A stretch of DNA of 34,731 nt, taken from the NCBI GenBank assembly GCA_026394605.1, contig JAPKXY010000031.1:1-34731 (forward strand), given 5' to 3'. The notes beneath the pieces are model-generated. The model was not told the DNA's origin. It saw only the letters and a list, made by a program, of their open reading frames with translations, and did not search any database. Of this stretch, positions 1 to 7,764 are shown piece by piece; within the stretch, counting starts at the first letter, position 1, and every line of letters begins with the position of its first letter. Source of the DNA: Methanoregula sp. (GTDB lineage: Archaea; Halobacteriota; Methanomicrobia; Methanomicrobiales; Methanospirillaceae). The position numbers and the translations under genes were made by a program.

Positions 1-395
1 TCGGCAATCAGGTGAGCCATCAGGTCAGCCTGGTTCAGCGCCACATCGACGCCCAGTTCCGGCGTGAACAACCACGCGTTTTTCGGGATATTTACCCGGG
101 CGATCGTGCGGGGCACGGAAAACTCGAACCTGGCCAGGCTCGTGATCACCAGATTTGTCTCATCTGCCCTGCCCACTGCCGCTACAACATCCGCCTTACG
201 AATACCCGCGGCTTCCAGCACGCTGGGATCCGTGCCGTTTCCGAGGATCAGCACATCTGCCGGGAGCTCCTGCTGAAGTCGTGTGAATTCATGCCGCTGA
301 CCTTCGATCACTTTCACGTTATGCCCATCAGCAAGCAGGAGGGATGCCAGATACGTGCCCACCTTGCCGCCGCCTACCACAAGAATGCGTTTCAT
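1..395 (-). CDS. TrkA-type NAD-binding K+ uptake regulator, partial (C-terminus beyond window edge)
   Basis: The minus strand from 395 to the window edge encodes about 131 residues of a Rossmann-fold RCK/TrkA-N domain. The start reads MKRILVVGGGKVGTYLAS, with the Gly-rich dinucleotide-binding loop GGGKVG at residues 8-13, and an acidic residue closes strand 2 (VKVIEG). TrkA-N proteins bind NAD(H) or ATP on the cytosolic face of TrkH/KtrB channels and gate K+ flux. The ATG at 393-395 is preceded by AAAGGAG, which overlaps the stop of the upstream trkA, 18 bp away, so the two are co-transcribed. Two consecutive TrkA proteins suggest either a heteromeric regulator or separate partners for TrkH and another channel. 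The C-terminal TrkA-C domain cannot be seen. Confidence 0.85.
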   Translation of the reverse strand, partial: MKRILVVGGGKVGTYLASLLLADGHNVKVIEGQRHEFTRLQQELPADVLILGNGTDPSVLEAAGIRKADVVAAVGRADETNLVITSLARFEFSVPRTIARVNIPKNAWLFTPELGVDVALNQADLMAHLIA

Positions 396-413
396 AATGA
401 CTCCACGTCTCCT

Positions 414-1064
414 TTAGGCCAATCCCAGCAGCGCTTTTAAACGTTCCATGGCGCCCGCTGCAACCGCCAGATGGATGAAGTCGTTTTCCATAAAGATCGT
501 ACCAAGCGTCGGCATAGAGGTTTTACCGCTCCTGCTGATTGCAATAACCTGGATCTCACCGGGGATCGTCAGCTCGTTCACCATCCTGCCGACCAAGGTG
601 AGGGGTATGTCAGTCTCAACAATGCCGACCTCACCATTCCCCAGCCTTTTTACCGGTTCGAGCGGGGAAAAGGTGAGCAGCTCGGCAAACCGCTGGGTTC
701 CCAGATCAACGGGAGTGACTGTCTGAACCCCCAGCCTCCGGTAAATTTCGGCCTTGAGAGGATCGTGCACCCGGGCAACCACACGGGGCACCTTGAAGAC
801 CTGACGGGCGAGACGGGCAACAACGATATTGATATCGTCACTCGCAGTCAGCGCAGCCAGTCCGTCCGCCCGTTCAATACCTCCTTCTATCAGCACGTCC
901 CGGTCAAAACCGGTGCCGTGGATGATCTGCCCCCTGAAGGGTGGACCCAGGCGTTCAAAAGCAGTCTTGTCATTATCCACCACCGTTACCATACAATCAT
1001 TCCGGCTGAGGGTCTTTGCCAGTTCGGCACCCTGCCTGCCACAGCCAATAATCATTATTTTCAT
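414..1064 (-). CDS. trkA: TrkA family K+ uptake regulator (RCK domain plus TrkA-C)
   Basis: 216 residues from ATG 1064. The Rossmann motif GCGRQGAELAK lies at residues 7-17, followed by VVDNDK with the ribose-binding acid, GTGFDRDVL, and the SDDINIVVARLA helix typical of TrkA-N. A C-terminal half of about 80 residues ends in beta-rich TrkA-C-like sequence (GEIQVIAISRSGKT...GTIFMENDFIHLAV). The start was chosen over an upstream GTG because AGGAGG lies 6 nt before it, and because the ATG overlaps the ATPase stop as ATGA (1061-1064), implying translational coupling. It should sit in the cytosol under the TrkH pore encoded upstream in the same orientation. Length is typical of single-unit euryarchaeal TrkA proteins. 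Confidence 0.9.
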   Translation of the reverse strand: MKIMIIGCGRQGAELAKTLSRNDCMVTVVDNDKTAFERLGPPFRGQIIHGTGFDRDVLIEGGIERADGLAALTASDDINIVVARLARQVFKVPRVVARVHDPLKAEIYRRLGVQTVTPVDLGTQRFAELLTFSPLEPVKRLGNGEVGIVETDIPLTLVGRMVNELTIPGEIQVIAISRSGKTSMPTLGTIFMENDFIHLAVAAGAMERLKALLGLA

Positions 1065-3880
1065 GTGATTCCTCCTACAGAAGATACGTTTTTCATCCGG
1101 TGCTCCCGCCTCCGCACCAGCCATTTTCGCAATTCGTCAGCCAGCAATAATGACGGGGTCCATGCAAATAAAAACAGCCAGTTCTGGAACGGGAACGCCG
1201 CGGTCCCCATCAGGTGCTGGAAGAACGGGACATAGACGATTACAGAGATCAGCAGAAGTTCTGAAGCGATACCAATCCACACCATCCGGTTGCTGAACCA
1301 GCCCAAGCGGAATGCTGATGTGCGTTCGGTGCGCTGGGCAAAAAGGTTCCCGATCTGGGTGGCCACAACAGCGCCCAGCGCCATCGCCGTTGCAGACTGA
1401 TAAAGGATTCCGGTTGTGGGGAGATCCAGCCACTGGCCCCAGTAACCGTTTATCCAGTACTGGAAATAAAAGGCTGCCATCACGGCGAGACTCTGGATCA
1501 TGCCCAGAAACGCGTATGCCCGGAGGAGCAAAGAACCGGTGATTACGTGCTCCCTCAGGTCGCGGGGGGGTCGATCCATCAGCCCGGGCTCAGGCGGCTC
1601 ATTACCAAGTGACAGCGCCGGCACCATATCAGTTCCGAGATCGATCGAAAGTATCTCCATCACGCCGAGCGCGAGCGGGATACGCCCGCGGCTCAACGCC
1701 CAGCAGATAAATGGCACTGCTTCGGGTGTGTTGCTGGTAAAAATATAGCAGATAAACTTCTTGATATTGGCATAGACTCCACGGCCTTCCTCAACCGCAT
1801 TGACAATGGAGGCAAAATTGTCGTCCGTCAGAATCATATCCGCCGCTTCTTTGGCCACATCAGTACCGGCAATGCCCATGGCGACACCGATATCAGCCTT
1901 TTTAAGCGCCGGTGCATCATTCACCCCGTCTCCGGTGACTGCCACGATATGCCCCGTCTCCTGCAGGGCGGTGACCACCCGGAGCTTGTGCTCCGGCGCA
2001 ACCCGGGCAAAGATGACCTCCTCTCTGAGCGCTGATCTGAGCACTTCGTCATCCATCAAATCGAGATCGGTACCGCTGATGATACGGGGATGAGCCTGCC
2101 TGATAATGCCGATGCGCCGGGCGATACTCTCCGCTGTCAGCCCGTAATCGCCGGTGATCATGATAATGCGGATGCCGGCACGGTGGCACTTCTCGACTGC
2201 CAGTGCCACCTCCCGACGCGGCGGATCCAGCATCGCTACCAGCCCTAAAAAGCTCAGGTCACGTTCGATGACCTCAGGACGGTTATCAGTTATATCATCG
2301 GGAAGGTCACGGAGGGCCACCGCAAGCACACGCAGCCCGTTTTTTGCGTACTCGTCGTTGGCTGCCATGATCTGTGTTGTGAAATTCTCATCCATCGCAT
2401 GGTATTTTTCATTGAGCCTGACACGCGTACACATTCCGAGGATTTCTTTTGGTGCCCCCTTCACGTACGCCACACGCGATGACTCCAGCTGGTGGATGGT
2501 GCTCATCCGCTTGCGGGATGAGTCAAACGGCAATTCACGGAGACGGGGAGTTTTACGTGCCTCAGCTTCCAGATCCATGCCGGCTTTGCGTGCCGCCACT
2601 TTCATGGCAGCCTCGGTGGGATCACCAAGAATCGTCCAGTGAAGGGATTTTGTATTTGGCGGGATCACGCGGGCATTGTTGCAGAGACCGCCAGCGAGAA
2701 GCAGCAGGTGCAGATCGTCATCCACCATCGTTGGAATCGGCTGCCCTCCGTCGATGATCTGACCCTCCGGGGCATATCCCGCACCGGACACTGTCAGCCC
2801 CCGTCCGCAAAGCCACAGGTCCCGCACGGTCATTTCATTCTGCGTCAGCGTTCCGGTCTTGTCAGTACAGATCACCGTCGTGCAGCCAAGGGTTTCAACC
2901 GCCGAAAGCCGCTTGATTAACGCATTGCGCCGGGCCATGCGCTGGGTGCCCAGGGCAAGTGATAGCGTGACAAGCGGCAGCATTCCCTCCGGCACAAACG
3001 CCACGACCATGCCTATAGCAAAGATAAAGCTCTCGGCAAGGTTGACCCCGACCATGACCACAGCGAGCAGGAAAAAAATGACGCCGACGCTGCAGGCAAT
3101 GATGGTCACCACTTTTGTCGCAAATGCCATCTCCTTCTGGAGTGGACTGAGTTCCGCTTCAACCGATTGTGTCAGATGGGCAATCTTCCCGAACTCGGTT
3201 GCCATTCCGGTAGCAAAGACCACAGCTTTCCCTGTCCCGGTTGTCACACTCGTTCCGGTAAATACTAGGTTGGGCAGTTCAGCATATGCAAGGTCAGACT
3301 GCAGGACGGCTTCGCTCGTCTTCCGTACAGCGTGCGACTCCCCGGTAAGGGTTGACTGGTCAAGCCTGATTTCAGCGACTTCCACAAGCCGGCTGTCCGC
3401 CGAAATGCGGTCACCTTCTGACAGCAGGATCAAATCCCCGGGCACAAGTTCTTCGGCAAGAATGCGCCGCTCTTCCCCGTCACGCAGCACGCGTGCATAG
3501 GAGGGAAGGAGCCTGCGGAGGGCTTCGGTTGCCTTTTCGGCACGGTACTCCTGCCAGAAGGAGAAGACTCCGTTGATTACGTTGACCATCCAGATGGCAA
3601 TTCCAAGCTGCGGCATCTGTGCGATGAAGGCGACAACCCCGCCTGTCCACAGCATGATTGCCATAAGGTGGGTAAAATTAGCAAAAAATTTCAAAATAAG
3701 GGATTTTTTCCTGACCTCCAAAATGACATTGCGACCAGAGCGTTCGAGGCGTATCTGTGCTTCTGCCTCGGTCAGTCCGCCCGAACCCGTGGCAAGGGTC
3801 AGGTAGACTTCCGGAACCGGAAGTGTATGGACGGACAGGGGTTCTCTTGTCCCAACAGGTGGATCGGCTTTGCCATTCAC
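1061..3880 (-). CDS. P-type cation ATPase with Na+/K+-ATPase (P2C)-like signatures
   Basis: 939 residues from GTG 3880, preceded by GAGGGTGA. Order seen: cytosolic N-terminal domain (1-60), M1-M2 (about 62-110), actuator with TGES at 179-182, M3-M4 with VPEGM at 296-300, phosphorylation site DKTGT with Asp340, nucleotide-binding domain with KGAP at 474-477, hinge TGDGVNDAP at 649-657, then M5-M10. M4 to the P-site (VPEGMLPLVTL...RMARRNALIKRLSAVETLG), M5 (TSNTPE, 715-720) and M6 (IDLGTDMVPA, 746-755, carrying Asp747 and Asp751) closely follow the Na+/K+-ATPase alpha subunit rather than SERCA. Known family role: ATP-driven exchange of cations. Inference: Na+ export, perhaps with K+ uptake. No beta subunit is seen in the window. 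It overlaps trkA by 4 bp and lies downstream of trkH, which supports a role in monovalent-cation homeostasis. A Ca2+-type or other P2 pump remains possible. Confidence 0.88.
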   Translation of the reverse strand: MNGKADPPVGTREPLSVHTLPVPEVYLTLATGSGGLTEAEAQIRLERSGRNVILEVRKKSLILKFFANFTHLMAIMLWTGGVVAFIAQMPQLGIAIWMVNVINGVFSFWQEYRAEKATEALRRLLPSYARVLRDGEERRILAEELVPGDLILLSEGDRISADSRLVEVAEIRLDQSTLTGESHAVRKTSEAVLQSDLAYAELPNLVFTGTSVTTGTGKAVVFATGMATEFGKIAHLTQSVEAELSPLQKEMAFATKVVTIIACSVGVIFFLLAVVMVGVNLAESFIFAIGMVVAFVPEGMLPLVTLSLALGTQRMARRNALIKRLSAVETLGCTTVICTDKTGTLTQNEMTVRDLWLCGRGLTVSGAGYAPEGQIIDGGQPIPTMVDDDLHLLLLAGGLCNNARVIPPNTKSLHWTILGDPTEAAMKVAARKAGMDLEAEARKTPRLRELPFDSSRKRMSTIHQLESSRVAYVKGAPKEILGMCTRVRLNEKYHAMDENFTTQIMAANDEYAKNGLRVLAVALRDLPDDITDNRPEVIERDLSFLGLVAMLDPPRREVALAVEKCHRAGIRIIMITGDYGLTAESIARRIGIIRQAHPRIISGTDLDLMDDEVLRSALREEVIFARVAPEHKLRVVTALQETGHIVAVTGDGVNDAPALKKADIGVAMGIAGTDVAKEAADMILTDDNFASIVNAVEEGRGVYANIKKFICYIFTSNTPEAVPFICWALSRGRIPLALGVMEILSIDLGTDMVPALSLGNEPPEPGLMDRPPRDLREHVITGSLLLRAYAFLGMIQSLAVMAAFYFQYWINGYWGQWLDLPTTGILYQSATAMALGAVVATQIGNLFAQRTERTSAFRLGWFSNRMVWIGIASELLLISVIVYVPFFQHLMGTAAFPFQNWLFLFAWTPSLLLADELRKWLVRRREHRMKNVSSVGGIT

Positions 3881-4017
3881 ATGGGTTCACCCTCTGGATG
3901 GGAGAAGTGCTTAACAGGAGCGTATGAACACTGTGCTTATATCCTTGCTGTCCCGGGCAGCGCTGTATATTCCGGGGAAGCCGGATCTGATCCCCAAGTA
4001 CTATTCATAGAAGGAAT

Positions 4018-4279
4018 GGCTCTGTAGAAATCATCGTTTTTCATAACGTTCTCGGGGGTGTCTGCCTTCCAAGGGAATGGCAGACTTGAGAAGATGTCCT
4101 TATAGACATCTTCGAGCTATATTGCCCCCGCCACTGCGGCACAGCAAAGATACCTTCGGTATCTTCTCGTGTCCGCTATCTCTCCCCAATGGCGAACATC
4201 CCCCCTTGCGATATCCGTGGAAAACCGGTTCACCATGGATCTCTGGTAATGATGTGAGATCAGGGATTTCTACAGAGCC
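4018..4279. mobile_element. 262-bp miniature inverted-repeat element (MITE-like), non-coding
   Basis: Perfect 15-bp terminal inverted repeats: GGCTCTGTAGAAATC at 4018-4032 and its reverse complement at 4265-4279. They are flanked by an imperfect 8-bp duplication, GAAGGAAT at 4010-4017 and GAAGAAAT at 4280-4287 (7 of 8 match). No substantial ORF is present. An 8-bp target duplication and ends starting GGCTCTG resemble the IS6 group, but that assignment is inference because no transposase is visible. The interior contains three adjacent hairpins (4060-4085, 4090-4113, 4147-4165). The element separates trkH from the ATPase; removing it with one duplication would leave a spacer of about 173 bp in that 443-bp gap. 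Confidence 0.75.
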
Positions 4280-4323
4280 GAAGAAATAACAAATTGAGCG
4301 TACGCTGCGTTTATAAAAAAAAT

Positions 4324-5826
4324 TCACTTCGTAACCGTTGCTTCGAACCCTTTTGCAAGCGCCATGATCATGATGATGACCGGCACAATCTCCAGCCGCC
4401 CGACCCACATCAGAAGGATGAAGATCCACTTGATGGCAAAGGGACTTGCTGCCGTGATGTAACCAAGACCGAGTCCCACGTTGCCGATTGCCGACACTTC
4501 CTCAAAGACCACTTCATCGAGCCTGAAGGACGTGATATAGACATGCAATACGATAAGTGTGCTGCAAAAGATCGTAAGGACATACAGCACGATGACGAGC
4601 ATGTTTTTTGAGATCTCGAAATGGGAGATCTCCTTTGAGAGCGTCCGGCCCTCGAACCTCAACGGGATCAGCACCCGGCTTGATACAAAAAAGCGTTTGA
4701 ACCACCATTTCACGCCCTCGTATGCGAGCACAACGCGGTTCACCTTGATACCGCCGGCGGTACTTCCTGATGAGCCGCCAATCAGCATCATCATCGTCAC
4801 CACCGAGATCGGAATCGTTGCCCAGAGATGAGGATTGGAGTTCTGGAGACCTGTGGTGGTGAACCCCGAGATCGCGCAGAAGACTCCTTCCCGGATTGCC
4901 TGTTGGATCGGTAAATTGTTGAATATGTAAAGGTCAAGGGAGGTAATTGCCGAACCGACCGCTGCGATAAGCAGGAGCACCTGCACGATCTGGTCCTTAA
5001 ACATTGCCGTAATATTCCCATGATAGAGCAGAAAATAGATCTTGAAGGGCAGTGCACCGGCAAGCATGACAGGGATCAAAAGCAGTTCAAGCATCGGGTT
5101 GTTGTAATACATCATGCCGGCATTATGCAACGTGAACCCGCCGGTTGCAAGAGCAACCATGACAAGGTTGAGTGAGTCCCACAGTGCGGTACCCGACAGC
5201 ATGACCATTCCCGTGAACATGAATGTCAAAAAGAGGTAAATCAGCCACATCCTTCTCCCCGTCGAAACCACGTTGGGCATCAGCTCTTCCGATCTGCCCT
5301 CGGAACGGTAGAGCCGGAAGAGCGTGACCCGCGTCTTCCTGCGCAGCGAGATGCCGAACGCGATGATCCCGATCCCGCCGATCCACTGGGTGAACGACCG
5401 CCAGAAAAGTATGGTATTTGGTGTGGTGTCGAGCGTGGTGATCATCGTAAAGCCGGTGCCTGTCCACCCGGACATTGCCTCAAAAACGCAATCGGTGTAT
5501 GGCATGTGGAGCCCGAAAAAAAACGGGAGCGCCCCCACAAGCGCGATTGCAAACCAGGAAAGGGCAACCGCAACCAGCGTGACGGAGAGCGGTGGCGTGT
5601 ATTCGATGCTGTGGATGCGGGTGAGCAGGTTACCAAGCACAAAGAACGTGACGGGAGCGGATGCCATCGGAATGATCATATCCCATTCCCGGAAGATAGC
5701 GAGAACGGCAAACGGTAAAAGAGATGCGACAGCGAGGAATTCCAAGACATATCCTATGTCATGTGCAATTGCTGCAAGGTGTTCGGTCCGCTTCATTGTA
5801 TGAAAGGGGGTTTGTACGTAAAGCAT
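4324..5826 (-). CDS. trkH: TrkH-type K+ transporter, channel subunit
   Basis: 500 residues with about ten hydrophobic segments. The four pore-loop repeats of the TrkH/KtrB superfamily are visible in order: SGWTGTGFTM (119-128), ATGGFT (227-232), SGFTTTGL (320-327) and IGNVGLGLG (447-455). Each carries the conserved selectivity-filter glycine. TIGGSSGSTAGGIK-like sequence at 348-361 is also typical. The protein mediates K+ (or K+/Na+) uptake across the cytoplasmic membrane under control of TrkA, and two trkA genes follow downstream. The ATG at 5826 has no Shine-Dalgarno and lies shortly after a TATA-like stretch, so a short-leader or leaderless mRNA is likely. An internal ATG at 5796 is an alternative start. 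The 443-bp downstream gap is caused partly by the inserted miniature element. Confidence 0.93.
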   Translation of the reverse strand: MLYVQTPFHTMKRTEHLAAIAHDIGYVLEFLAVASLLPFAVLAIFREWDMIIPMASAPVTFFVLGNLLTRIHSIEYTPPLSVTLVAVALSWFAIALVGALPFFFGLHMPYTDCVFEAMSGWTGTGFTMITTLDTTPNTILFWRSFTQWIGGIGIIAFGISLRRKTRVTLFRLYRSEGRSEELMPNVVSTGRRMWLIYLFLTFMFTGMVMLSGTALWDSLNLVMVALATGGFTLHNAGMMYYNNPMLELLLIPVMLAGALPFKIYFLLYHGNITAMFKDQIVQVLLLIAAVGSAITSLDLYIFNNLPIQQAIREGVFCAISGFTTTGLQNSNPHLWATIPISVVTMMMLIGGSSGSTAGGIKVNRVVLAYEGVKWWFKRFFVSSRVLIPLRFEGRTLSKEISHFEISKNMLVIVLYVLTIFCSTLIVLHVYITSFRLDEVVFEEVSAIGNVGLGLGYITAASPFAIKWIFILLMWVGRLEIVPVIIMIMALAKGFEATVTK

Positions 5827-5859
5827 GTTATGGATATCGTTTATTGTGGTCCGGGATCC

Positions 5860-5880
5860 GCCATATCTATTAATTCAGGC
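5860..5880. promoter_or_regulatory. Shared divergent TATA region between trkH and the AI-2E-family permease
   Basis: The 76-bp spacer between the two divergent starts contains the AT-rich, nearly symmetric stretch ATATCTATTAATT. It sits about 30-40 bp from both start codons, the usual distance for an archaeal TATA box with a short leader. Neither start has a clear ribosome-binding site. Confidence 0.4.
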
Positions 5881-5902
5881 ATTGCGCAACCTATGATCAG
5901 CT

Positions 5903-6922
5903 ATGGGCCAGTTCCGCACCGATCTCTTACCGCTTGTCCTCATGGCGGCGATTCTTCTTGCCACACTCATCGTGTTCTGGAAGCTTCTGGATATGGTTGT
6001 GCTCGCGGTATCCCTCGCGGTGGTTCTCTTTCCTCTCCATACCTATTGCTCACGGTGCCTCAACCGGTACCTCTCCGCTGCCCTCATCACTGCCCTTGTC
6101 TTTGTCGTCTTTGTTGCCACGGTACTTCTGTGCTTTACCATCCTCGCCCAGAACGGTGAGACCCTCAGAGAGATCGTGGAAACCATCGAAGGCTGGGTGC
6201 AGAACCCGGCAACCAACCCCCGGGTCTTCGGGATCCCGGTCGAGCGCAATCAGGTCGCGGTCTGGCTCGACCAGGCGCAATCCATATTCTTTAACTACTG
6301 GCGGATGCTGGTTGCCGAGTTTTCCACCATTGCCCTTAAAATCGTGGTTTTCTTTGCATCGCTCTACGTGATCCTGCTGCACGGGGAACAGATCAGGGAA
6401 AAGATCATGGCGCAGGTGCCGGACCCAATCAAAGGGCATATCCAGAAAATGTCAGGTGTCACCGTGGACACGCTCTATGCGATTTACATCGTCCACGCAG
6501 GGATTGCAGCCCTTACTTTTGTGATCGCGATCCCGTTTTTTTACTTTCTTGGCTACGGGCACGTCCTCTTCTACTCGTTCCTCTGCGCTTTCTGTGAACT
6601 GATCCCGGTGCTCGGTTCATCGATTGTCTTTATCTTTCTGGGCACGTACGCGCTCTCGCTCGGGGACATCAACGGTGTGCTCATCCTCTTCTTTTTTGGC
6701 TACATTGGTGTTGCGGCACTGCCGGAGATCTACGTGCGCCCTGTCCTGATGGGGCGGCGGGTAAAACTCCACCCGCTGATCATGCTGGTTGGTTTTTTTG
6801 GCGGCCTGTTCGCAATGGGGACAGCAGGGTTTGTCCTTGGGCCGGTCTTGATTGTGCTTCTCTTCGCCGGCTACCACATCCTCATCGAAGAGCGGAAGGA
6901 GTCAGAGAAGGGGGGGATGTAA
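5903..6922 (+). CDS. AI-2E family transporter / PerM-type permease (UPF0118)
   Basis: 339 residues. Paired N-terminal membrane helices (residues 8-40 and 55-80) are followed by a soluble helical loop (85-135), then clustered hydrophobic segments to the C-terminus. This is the AI-2E_transport/PerM arrangement. The conserved C-terminal block is visible as LIPVLGSSIVFI and the GAAGFVLGP-like sequence GTAGFVLGPVLIVLL. Members move small solutes: autoinducer-2 in some bacteria, and Na+(Li+)/H+ antiport activity has been reported for others. Substrate cannot be read from sequence; proximity to the K+ transport block makes ion exchange as plausible as a signal molecule. No strong Shine-Dalgarno precedes the ATG. 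Confidence 0.85.
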   Translation: MGQFRTDLLPLVLMAAILLATLIVFWKLLDMVVLAVSLAVVLFPLHTYCSRCLNRYLSAALITALVFVVFVATVLLCFTILAQNGETLREIVETIEGWVQNPATNPRVFGIPVERNQVAVWLDQAQSIFFNYWRMLVAEFSTIALKIVVFFASLYVILLHGEQIREKIMAQVPDPIKGHIQKMSGVTVDTLYAIYIVHAGIAALTFVIAIPFFYFLGYGHVLFYSFLCAFCELIPVLGSSIVFIFLGTYALSLGDINGVLILFFFGYIGVAALPEIYVRPVLMGRRVKLHPLIMLVGFFGGLFAMGTAGFVLGPVLIVLLFAGYHILIEERKESEKGGM

Positions 6923-6992
6923 AAAACGGTAGAGAACGGCAGAGTGGAAAAGACGGCCCGCATAGAACAAAACCAGCGACAATCTATTAACC

Positions 6993-7010
6993 GTTCCTTA
7001 TCATATATAC
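6993..7010 (+). promoter_or_regulatory. TATA-box region of the tRNA-Leu gene
   Basis: The AT-rich stretch TTCCTTATCATATATAC ends 8 bp before the mature tRNA. It supplies an archaeal TATA box at roughly the expected distance for a short 5' leader removed by RNase P. Confidence 0.5.
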
Positions 7011-7017
7011 CGGGCAC

Positions 7018-7102
7018 GCGAGGGTTGCCGAGCCCGGTCAAAGGCGCTGGATTTAGGGTCCAGTCACGAAGGTGTTCGCCGGTTCGAATCCGGTCCCTCG
7101 CA
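7018..7102 (+). tRNA. tRNA-Leu (anticodon UAG)
   Basis: An 85-nt cloverleaf. The acceptor stem GCGAGGG (7018-7024) pairs perfectly with CCCTCGC (7095-7101), followed by discriminator A at 7102. The D arm contains the GG pair (CCCGGTCAAAGG). The anticodon stem CTGGA/TCCAG encloses loop TTTAGGG with anticodon TAG, reading CUA/CUG leucine codons. A long variable arm, as in class II tRNAs, precedes the T arm CCGGTTCGAATCCGG. The 3' CCA is not encoded and must be added by the nucleotidyltransferase. No intron is seen. Confidence 0.97.
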
Positions 7103-7106
7103 TTGC

Positions 7107-7140
7107 GTTCATTTTGGGAATTTTTTTTATTTTTTTCATT
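7107..7140 (+). terminator. Poly-T terminator after tRNA-Leu
   Basis: Runs of eight and seven T residues follow the tRNA 3' end within 40 bp, the usual signal for archaeal RNA polymerase termination. The stretch continues into AT-rich DNA up to about 7180, where TAATAAAAATTTTATGG could act as a promoter for whatever follows. Confidence 0.5.
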
Positions 7141-7280
7141 GTTAACCAAGAAAAATTAATAAAAATTTTATGGTGAATATTCAGTGAACTGCTTCCCATC
7201 ACCGTGTATCAAAAAATTGAACAATGGCACGCCTGCAGTGTCGATACGCCGGGGGGGTGGTTGTATGAACCACACCGGGG

Positions 7281-7313
7281 GGGCAGTTCATCCCTTCGGG
7301 GTGGGTTGTGCCC
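7281..7313 (+). other. GC-rich UUCG-capped hairpin in an otherwise gene-free 7103-7499 spacer
   Basis: GGGCA (7281-7285) pairs with TGCCC (7309-7313). Inside it, CATCCC pairs with GGGGTG around a TTCG loop. A second small hairpin, GTGGTT/AACCAC, lies just upstream at 7258-7274. The hairpin is embedded in AT-rich DNA, downstream of an AT-rich promoter-like stretch (7150-7172). A small structured RNA is possible, but neither ends nor a family can be assigned. No convincing gene is seen in this 397-bp spacer; open frames here lack coding character. Confidence 0.3.
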
Positions 7314-7372
7314 AAAATGTTCACTATAATATCTCAAGATTCATACCGCCGTTCGCTAACCTGATTGTTGTT

Positions 7373-7390
7373 GAGGAATTCTACAGAGCC
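7373..7390. repeat. Solitary copy of the MITE right end
   Basis: GAATTCTACAGAGCC at 7376-7390 differs at one base from the right inverted repeat at 4265-4279. No matching left end is found between the tRNA-Leu gene and this copy. It may be the relic of a deleted or decayed element. Confidence 0.5.
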
Positions 7391-7499
7391 GATTTTTCCA
7401 GAGCCCAAATTATTGCTCTGTGTCCATCCGGGCTTTTTTTTGGTTATATCCAAAATCTTATGATAAAGATGATGAGTATATCTGGGTGAGGATAAGAAA

Positions 7500-7751
7500 A
7501 TGACAGAAAAAAAAGCGATTCTCAAATTAGACCTGACTGATTACTGTATTGACATTATAAATCTTTTTAAACAACGCGATCCGGAAAATACCGGAACAAT
7601 CACACCAAAATTAAAAAGAAAATTAAAAAAGAAACACCGGCAACTTGTGGACGAAATTGACGAAAAGATTAAAGAAGTGCTCAAAGAATATTCCGAATCC
7701 AGGATGGGGAAAAGTATTCCAAAACAGAAAAAAACAGAAACGTATCTTTAA
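7500..7751 (+). CDS. Small highly charged hypothetical protein
   Basis: 83 residues, rich in Lys and Glu, predicted mostly helical, with a basic heptad-like stretch KLKRKLKKKHRQLVDEIDEKIKEV cut here for length at residues 37-60. No Cys, no membrane segment, and no family recognised. A GGGTGAGGAT sequence ends about 6 nt before the ATG and gives a plausible ribosome-binding site, which is the main argument that it is expressed. It lies between a solitary inverted end (7390) and a second inverted-repeat element (7765), within AT-rich DNA after a tRNA gene, so it is probably accessory. It could be a DNA-binding or toxin-antitoxin-related small protein, but nothing in the sequence proves that. 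Confidence 0.5.
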   Translation: MTEKKAILKLDLTDYCIDIINLFKQRDPENTGTITPKLKRKLKKKHRQLVDEIDEKIKEVLKEYSESRMGKSIPKQKKTETYL

Positions 7752-7764
7752 TTGATTCTTGTTT

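Noticed and set aside
12-1235. Plus-strand reading frames of 142 and 254 codons across the trkA genes
   Set aside because: They are opposite-strand shadows of the TrkA genes, lack ribosome-binding sites and have no family features.
7467-7480. GATGATGA as a C/D box guide RNA C box
   Set aside because: No D box (CTGA) or second C'/D' pair at suitable spacing follows.
7184-7489. 101-codon plus-strand ORF downstream of tRNA-Leu
   Set aside because: It includes G runs, hairpins and the solitary inverted end, has no Shine-Dalgarno and reads as low-quality protein.
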